Of a stretch of 64,000 nt of DNA, positions 57,361 through 64,000 are shown one piece after another. A program made the position numbers and the translations under genes. Position 1 is the first letter of the stretch. Each line of letters starts with the position of its first letter. This stretch comes from Volutella citrinella. Lineage: Eukaryota > Ascomycota > Sordariomycetes > Hypocreales > Nectriaceae. The notes below the pieces were generated by a model that was not told the DNA's origin, searched no databases, and was given only the letters and a program-made list of their open reading frames with translations. The stretch lies in contig JAWZSP010000003.1 of the NCBI GenBank assembly GCA_034401135.1, positions 1,798,001 through 1,862,000 of the forward strand, written 5' to 3'.

Positions 57361-59936
57361 TTAGCGCGAGGCCAGCCCGTCGCCATTCTTCTTCCACAGG
57401 CCGTTGCGCTTCCAGGTCCAGTTCTTGAGGAACGGGGGGTCCATGCCCGTCTCGAACGCCTCGTTGCGGGCCTCGATCTGAGCGTTGAGCAGGGCCTGGC
57501 GAGCACCGGCGCCGCGGTTACGCAGGTTGGGCATCCTGTCAATGGCATCAATGGCCAGGCTGAACCTATCAGTCTGGTTGCGGATGGCCAGCTCGAGCGG
57601 GGTGTCGATGTTGCCCTTCTCCTTGTAGCCCCGGACGTGCAGGTTCGCGTTGCCGGGGCGCTTGTACGTCAGGCGGTGCACCATCCACGGGTAGCTGTGG
57701 AAGTTGAAAATGATGGGCTTGTCGTCGGTGAAGAGGCTCACCCACTCCGAGTCGGGGAGGCCGTGGGGGTGGTCGCTGGGGTGGATCAGCTTGAACAGGT
57801 CCACGACATTGATGCATCGGATCTTGAGCTCGGGGAAGTGCTCGAGCAGCAAGTCGATGGCGGCCAGGGACTCGTGGGTGCTGACATCTCCACAAGCTGC
57901 CATGACCAGGTCGGGCTCCTCGCCCAAGTCGGTGCTGAACTCGCGCCAGATGCCGATACCCTTAGTGCAGTGCTGGATGGCAGCATCCATGGAAAGATAC
58001 TGCAGGTGCTCCTGCTTATCGGCCACGACTACATTGACGTAGTTGGAGGAGCGCAGGCAGTGGTCCATAACTGTGACGGGGTTGTTAAATACAGGTTTCG
58101 TCTGGCAATGGGCTTTATCTTTTAAAACTTACCAGAGAGGAGGCAGTTGCCATCGGGAGGCAGGTAGATTCTGACAACCTCGGGGCTCTTGTTCGCGACA
58201 ACATCGAGGAAGCCGGGGTCCTGGTGGGTGAATCCGTTGTGGTCCTGTCGCCAAACCACGGCGGTGAGAAGGATGTTGAGCGAGGCAATCTTGGCGCGCC
58301 ACTCAACCTCAAGACACTTCTCGATCCACTTGCAGTGCTGTTGCTGTGTCAATTACGTTGATCTAGAATATTGATCGCCTAAGGGTCTTCTTACCTGGTT
58401 GACCATCGAGTCGATGACATGGATGAAGGGCTCGTAGCTGTTGAGGAGACCGTGGCGACCGCTGAGGAGGTAGCCCTCGAGCCAACCCTCGCAGGTGTGT
58501 TCGGAAAGCATCTCCATGACACGGCCGGCCTTGGCGAGGTTTCCGCCGTTGTCGTCTTCCTCAAAGTACTCACCCATCCAAACTTTCTTGCCGGCAGCAT
58601 ACACGCCGCCAAGCTTGTTAGACTCAGTCTCGTCAGGACCGAAGAGACGGAAGTTTTGCATGTTATTGGCCATGACATCCTTGAGGAAGACGGCCATGTT
58701 GGTCATGCTGGCGTTCATGACGTTGCCTGGCGCATCGACCTTGATGGCGTAGTCCCGGAAGTCGGGCATGCGCAGCGGCTTCTTGAGCTGGCCGCCGTTG
58801 GCAACCGGGTTGGCGCTCATGCGTCGGTTGCCGTCAGGGCACAAGGCACGCAGCGAGGGGATCGGGGCGCCCGCTTCGTCAAACAGGCGTTCAGGTTCAT
58901 AGCTCCGCATCCAGTCCTCGAGCACCTTGAAGTGAGCTGGGTTAGTGGCGGGGTCGGAAATGGGGACCTGGTGAGCACGCCAGTAGCCCTCGAGGTAGTT
59001 TTCATCGACCTTGCGCGGGGCCGTCCAGCCCTTGGGGCTTCGGAGGATGACCATGGGCCACATGGGGCGGAAAGCCTCGCCGCTGTCGCGAGCCTGCTTC
59101 TGGAACTTCCTGATCTCGTCGACGCAGTGCTCCAGAGTCGCGGCCATCGCCTGGTGCATGGTGTCGACATCGTCGCCCTCGACAAAGTACGGCTGCCAGC
59201 CATAGCCGAGGAACAGGTTCTCGAGCTCCTTGTGGGAGATACGAGCCAGGAGGGTCGGGTTGTTGATCTTGTAACCATTGAGATGGAGCACGGGCAAGAC
59301 GGCGCCATCGATAATGGGGTTCAGGAACTTGGTGCTGTGCCACGCCGTGGCCAGGGGACCAGTCTCAGCTTCACCATCGCCAACCATTGTCAGGGCAATC
59401 AAGTCCGGGTTGTCGAAAACAGAGCCAAAGGCGTGGGAGACGGAATAGCCCAGCTCGCCACCCTCGTGAAGAGACCCGGGGGTCTCGGGGGTAGCATGAG
59501 AGCCAATGCCGCCGGGGAAAGAGAAGCTCTTGAAGAACTTCTGGAGACCCTCGAGATCCTGAGACTTTTCGGGGTAGACCTCGGAGTAGACGCCTTCAAG
59601 GTAGGATTGTGAAAGAACGGCAGGAGCACCGTGGCCTGGTCCCGAGATGAAGAAGGCATCAAGATCGTGCATCTTGATGAGGCGGTTGAAATGCATATAT
59701 GTGAAGATCTGGCCGGGGGCAGAACCGAAGTGGCCCAGCAGACGGAGCTTGAGGTCATCTGTGCTGAGGGGCTCGCGGAGGAGGGGGTTCTTCTTGAGGT
59801 AGATCATGCCCAAGGACAAGTAGCAGCTGGCTTTGAAGAAGTCATTGTACTGCTTGATTTCGTCCTCGGAGAGGGGCTCGCCCTTGATAGTAGAGCGGGC
59901 AAGGCCATATGGCTGAATTGACTCGACTTCGGCCAT
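57361..59936 (-). CDS. xylulose-5-phosphate/fructose-6-phosphate phosphoketolase
   Basis: Thiamine-diphosphate enzyme that splits xylulose 5-phosphate (or fructose 6-phosphate) with phosphate into acetyl phosphate plus glyceraldehyde 3-phosphate (or erythrose 4-phosphate), bypassing part of glycolysis; cytosolic. Three exons (59936..58395, 58343..58133, 58070..57361) give 820 residues, the usual length. Motifs: [40 protein letters not shown] (substrate loop), [20 protein letters not shown], the ThDP-binding motif [20 protein letters not shown] with its downstream Asn pair (KINNPTLL), and in the C-terminal half [17 protein letters not shown] and [11 protein letters not shown]. The start at 59936 ([11 protein letters not shown]) is preferred over the long upstream frame, which is low-complexity leader. 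A poly-TG stretch lies just before the start. Confidence 0.96.
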
Positions 59937-62309
59937 TGGGGGGGGTGGTGGAGGTTGTGTGTGTGTGTGTAAGTAGGGTGTGCTTGTAGCAGTGTATGAA
60001 GGGGAGGGGATTGAACTCTTCTTGGGAATGAGAGATGAGAGGAAAGGAGGAAGGCTGAGCTGTGAGTTGTCTCTGGGAACGACGCTCTTATACGGGAGAA
60101 GCGAAAGGAGGCGACGGCCACATCTGTTGGCAGAACAGGAGCAAGACCAATCTAGCTTGCAGCCATACGAGTTCCCACGCGGCCGCCAGTGGGAGGAAGG
60201 GCGGTCGAGGATAGGCCCGAGTCTACGAGGACCAAGGCAAGGCAAGAGGAGCCACAGCGTTGGGAATCAGATCATTGAACGCGTTACACACACAACTGGT
60301 TGCCCCTACGCAGGAGGTGCATGGGGGACGCCAGTCCGTTCATCCATCCACTCCGACGCCATATCAAGGTGTGCCAAGGGTGCTGCGGCCAAGGTACCTC
60401 GCGCGAGTGGACAGGGCTGTGGCCAAAACCGTCGACGCAGAGGCGGGCGAGACTGCGAGGGAGTCACGGAGGAGGGTTGGGTTGGGCGCTTGGCATGTCA
60501 AGGAAGCTTGCGTGGGGGGCGCTGGCGCCGGCGGAGGGCCAAGAGCGATCCCGATCACCTTGCAAGGGCCACGACGGCGCAGCTGTCAGATTGTCCAGGA
60601 AAGACGGCCACCGTCTCCGTCGCTAGTGGTCGCACATTGACGGACCAGTCCCGGGGGCTGAGGCTGCAGGAATGGGCAGCGGCGACGTCAGTCCAGTCCC
60701 GCGAGCCCCGTCGGTCAATCGCTCGGGCATGCTGAGGGCCCCTGGGGCCGACCGAGTAGGACCGGCCGAATGACGATGGGCTGGCGCGGGTTGGCGCAAA
60801 TTTGGTGCAGGCTGGTTGCAGCTTGATGCAGGGTGGTCTGATATCTTGAAGTCGTTGGCGACGTTTCTTGAACGCCACGGCCCACCCACCTGTTCGCTAA
60901 CTGCCGCAGATGCCTGCGGCCAGGGCGGTTCAGTCAGTCAGTCAGACCAGCCCAAGGCATGCCTTCGTCGGAGCCGAGCCAGGAGACGAAATCAATCACG
61001 GCGACAATTCTGTTTTAGCTAGGTTCTATCATGGGCAGTACGGCAGGTTAGTTGCAAAGACTCCTGGTCGTCAGGCGTCGTTGTTGTCAATGTTGATCAG
61101 TGAGTCCCAATAAGGGGCAAGTCGATCGATGTCGCCTTCCTCTCAGGTCGAGAATCAATAATAGCACTGGCCGGCGGCAGCTGCCGATTGAGTGACGCCT
61201 TCCAGGGCACTGCTAGTCACTAGCGCTACTTCTGCCGACGTCAACACGGTACTCCACAGTTGGGCACACGGCCGCTGCCGCCCTCCGTATCCCGCTACCG
61301 CCCCTCCGCTGCTGCCGTATGTACTACTATGCCCAAGACCGGTACCTCAGGTAGCTTGCCAACACCGGCCACCAGCGGTCTGGCTACCACTGACAAACAT
61401 CTGATGCTTCATCTGGTGCTTCCGGCGCTCCAGCGGCGGCATACCTAGTAGCTCATTTCTTAGCCTCATCCCGTCGGCCAAGGCAAGCCTGTTTGTGGCC
61501 CGTATCCGTTGCTTAGGTTGTCGCCTGCATTTGGCCCAAGCCCGCTCTTGTCAGCTCACAAATCGCCAGCCCGACCGAGTCTGCGTTTCGCAATGGCTCG
61601 CCGATATCCCGCCTAGGCCAGGCACCCAGGCGATCAACGTCGACGCGAGCTGATGGTCTGGCGATCGCCTCGACTGGGTGGCTCAATCGCATTTCCACCC
61701 AGGCTTGTGATTTTCCATTCTCCTGCGACCGCCGCCTTCACCCTGGACCCGCCACTTTGGATCTACCCCCCTCCTCGTCAAACCCGACCTCTGGCACACC
61801 AAACCGGCCCAGCTATAGCGACCAGTAGTAAGTATGCCCAAAAGATCCCCGAGGGTTGCTTCAATGACTCGTCCAGACTCATCGTTGCGTGCCAGGTCAT
61901 CCTTCGCCGAGATACCGACAAATACAAAAGCTCTCTTTCCAGCGCCTGCTCCGTTCGGCTAATTAATCCTCCAACCACTTGGTTGGTCTGGTTGAGTATC
62001 TCGTCTGTCTGCTCTGTGCGTCCATGCATGCTCCTTGGCACCTTTGGGCACCTTGGTGCTTTGGACTCTCGACATCCATCCCGTAGCTCTACAACCCCTC
62101 TTCAGCCATCCTTTACAGCTCACCCATGTAACTGACGGTCCCCGTTTCCGGCTGGCTACATGCAGCACCCCCTCCTTGGCTTCGTCACTTACCTGACCCT
62201 CGTGAAGCAGGTTGAAGGCAAGTCTTATGCAGAGCTCTCCACCCCTCCTCCATTGCTCCGGAATCTCGATTTGATTTTCTCCATGTTCCGCTGAAACAAC
62301 TACTGCACG
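59937..62309. other. gene-free region upstream of phosphoketolase
   Basis: Phosphoketolase promoter and leader (GT-repeat around 59953-59970), then 2 kb with no supported gene. A GTCAGTCAGTCAG run occurs near 60932-60945. Frames up to 250 codons on the plus strand near 59980-60735 are shadows with Arg/Gly-skewed composition and are not accepted. Confidence 0.45.
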
Positions 62310-62459
62310 ATGCTGGCCATTGACGAAGATGTCGATCCCTCACAACCCTGTAAGCGAACTCGACCAGAGGAAGCACATGAGCTGCACCTGTCAAAAAAGC
62401 GGAGAGAACAACGGAACAGACATTTGTTTCCAGCATCGGTATCCAAGTCGTGGTATTGA
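62310..62459 (+). pseudogene. short orphan frame with nuclear-localisation-like motif
   Basis: A 49-codon frame starting MLAIDEDVDPSQPCKRTRPE and containing the basic stretch HLSKKRREQRNRHLFP. The combination of an acidic start, KRTRPEE and a SKKRREQR motif looks like the N-terminal end of a longer fungal protein of unknown function. The frame stops abruptly at 62457-62459 without the expected continuation. It may be a gene remnant; chance cannot be excluded. Confidence 0.3.
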
Positions 62460-64000
62460 AAGTGCTTCTAATGCGCAACGTACTAACAGGAAGCCATATC
62501 TGAAGAATGACCTCGTTTCTCAGCCTTGTGCCGGTGACCGCCGACATACTGTTGTAGTGATGAGAAGGGAGGCGTTGGAATTATGAGCTGCCACGTGGGC
62601 TTGTCCTTCTAGAAGATGGCTTGCTATCAATGATATGATCCTTTCACCCGATCAATGACACTTCCTCCTCCAGACAGCTGGGCAGCGGGGTGGGCGGAGG
62701 ACCCATTGCCCACAAGAGCGGCCCCTCATGGTGACACCAGTGCCATGCACGTTACATGTCAAACGGCTCGGGAATCTCTGCCAGCAAACAGCTTGTGTCT
62801 TGCAGTTGGGAAGTAGTATTGACGAGAATCTTACGACTGAACCCTGGTGGCGGAAGCTCTTCTGGGCGGGAGACTGGTCTAGACTCGACGGTCGGCACTC
62901 TCATTGGCGTCAACCTTAAAGCCCGTCAATGCCGGGTATTCGCAGAAGCGCATGTCAAGCCGGGAATCGTGATGTTCCGTGGGTAGGGTGTGAGTACCGT
63001 GCTCCCCACGGCCTTGACGTAACCGGTACTGTAACGAAGTGACGGACCTATTAAGCTTCGGCACACTGCTGTCCTACGCAGCTGGTGATCTTGCCTCCTC
63101 CATCTCCCGCACCGCGAGATTTAATCCTCCCCCGAGACCTTTCAAAAATGGCCATGATGAAGCGAATGGTTCCATCCTCTGAACCCGCCGCCTGGGGCGT
63201 CGCAGCGCATCGGCCCATCACGCCGAAGCCCGATCCGCCGGTTCCCACTGAACCCGACACTGGTGAGGGAGACGGCATCACAGACTATGCGAGATGAGCG
63301 AACTTGATTGACAGGAACATTCCCATAAGGTAATACCCTGGGCTTCCTTGAGTATCGCTGGTCCTTGGTGGCCTGAAAGATGCTCCGCAGATGACGGCTG
63401 ACATCCTGGCATTCAGCGGATGTGTACTCGGCTTGTATAGCTGCAGGCTGTGATTGACCGATTCAAGAATACGGGGATCCATATTTCTGCCACGAATGGC
63501 ACACATTGTCCTGGTGAAATTGAACCACATAGGAGATGGCTTAGGATATATGAACATGTGACTAGCATTAAGCCAGTAATCCGTACTGGTCTTTGGTGTG
63601 ATAGGACTGAAGAGTACATCAGATGTAGGAGTAGCGACAGATTTTACTCGTCTGGAATTATTTATGAACTTACGAAATACTATGGAGTACCATTTGATGG
63701 TATCAATATATCTTGTGTCTCCTCTGACGGCCAGTCACCAGGCTGGGCGCTGAGGAAGCCCCGCCTCGAACCGCGATGTGCACAATTTCGACTCACTAGG
63801 TTGATGATGGGACGGAAAAAAGATGTTAGACTTCTTGTCAATAAAAAGATTGAATTATTTTACCAAAGTGATCATATGATGGCACGCCTGAGGTGACCTC
63901 GCATAACCGTCACAGTCCAGTGAAGCTTTCACTCCAGCAGAGCTCCAAGGACGAACATTAAAATCCTATTCCCGACACAATTACTTGAAAGGGTAATGAG
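62460..64000. other. gene-free region at window end
   Basis: No supported gene. A 148-codon plus-strand frame at 63450-63896 lies in AT-richer DNA and has no recognisable features. Confidence 0.45.

Noticed and set aside
63450..63896. 148-codon plus-strand frame near the window end
   Set aside because: AT-rich, no domain or homology recognised; retained only as gene-free DNA.
1..64000. CRISPR arrays, intact transposons, rRNA or tRNA genes
   Set aside because: Scanned for regular direct repeats with spacers, transposase or reverse transcriptase motifs and tRNA-like arms; the only regular array is the ankyrin coding repeat.

Overview
This window is nuclear DNA of a filamentous ascomycete. Genes carry many short introns (about 50-75 nt, GTRNGT...YAG, some with CTAAC/CTGAC branch sites). 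They are separated by gene-free stretches of up to 4 kb, and families found only in fungi are present (FunK1 kinase, PNP-NACHT-ankyrin NLR, fungal monocarboxylate-type MFS, HET-s-type prion domain). Gene content and protein style point to Sordariomycetes, probably Hypocreales; I cannot name the species. No tRNA, rRNA, CRISPR array or intact transposon was recognised. Multi-exon models below were joined by hand from splice signals. Each closes in frame over its full length, which is the main support for the boundaries.

Layout. 0.5-2.8 kb: eIF2B epsilon (minus). 7.2-9.4 kb: SKN7 response regulator (plus). 11.0-13.9 kb: convergent DNA primase small subunit and TRM10 tRNA methyltransferase. 14.5-15.3 kb: a complex I membrane subunit. 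16.4-18.0 kb: an MFS transporter. 19.8-23.8 kb: divergent AIM24 and kinesin-10. 24.2-28.3 kb: a 1215-residue AAA+ ATPase with a Lys/Glu tail. 30.0-32.4 kb: a STAND-like protein without a P-loop. 33.7-34.1 kb: a small conserved-looking protein. 38.0-41.0 kb: a secreted subtilase with ten exons. 41.4-43.4 kb: a ZIP zinc transporter with repeated Cys/His exon modules. 44.4-51.1 kb: an accessory, immunity-type block made of an orphan HET-s prion-forming C-terminus, a broken FunK1 kinase and a PNP-NACHT-ankyrin NLR. 52.8-55.7 kb: MSH2. 56.4-57.0 kb: a GNAT acetyltransferase. 57.4-59.9 kb: phosphoketolase. 59.9-64 kb: almost no genes.

Most genes are unrelated housekeeping functions (translation, replication, repair, mitochondria, carbon and zinc metabolism). 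The coherent accessory region is 44.4-51.1 kb. In other fungi, NACHT receptors signal through amyloid templating to HET-S-like cell-death effectors. Here an NLR with nearly identical ankyrin repeats lies about 2.4 kb from a HET-s-type amyloid domain that has lost its effector half, with a kinase pseudogene between them whose stop codons look like RIP-type transitions. The STAND-like protein at 30-32 kb may be another divergent member of this repertoire.
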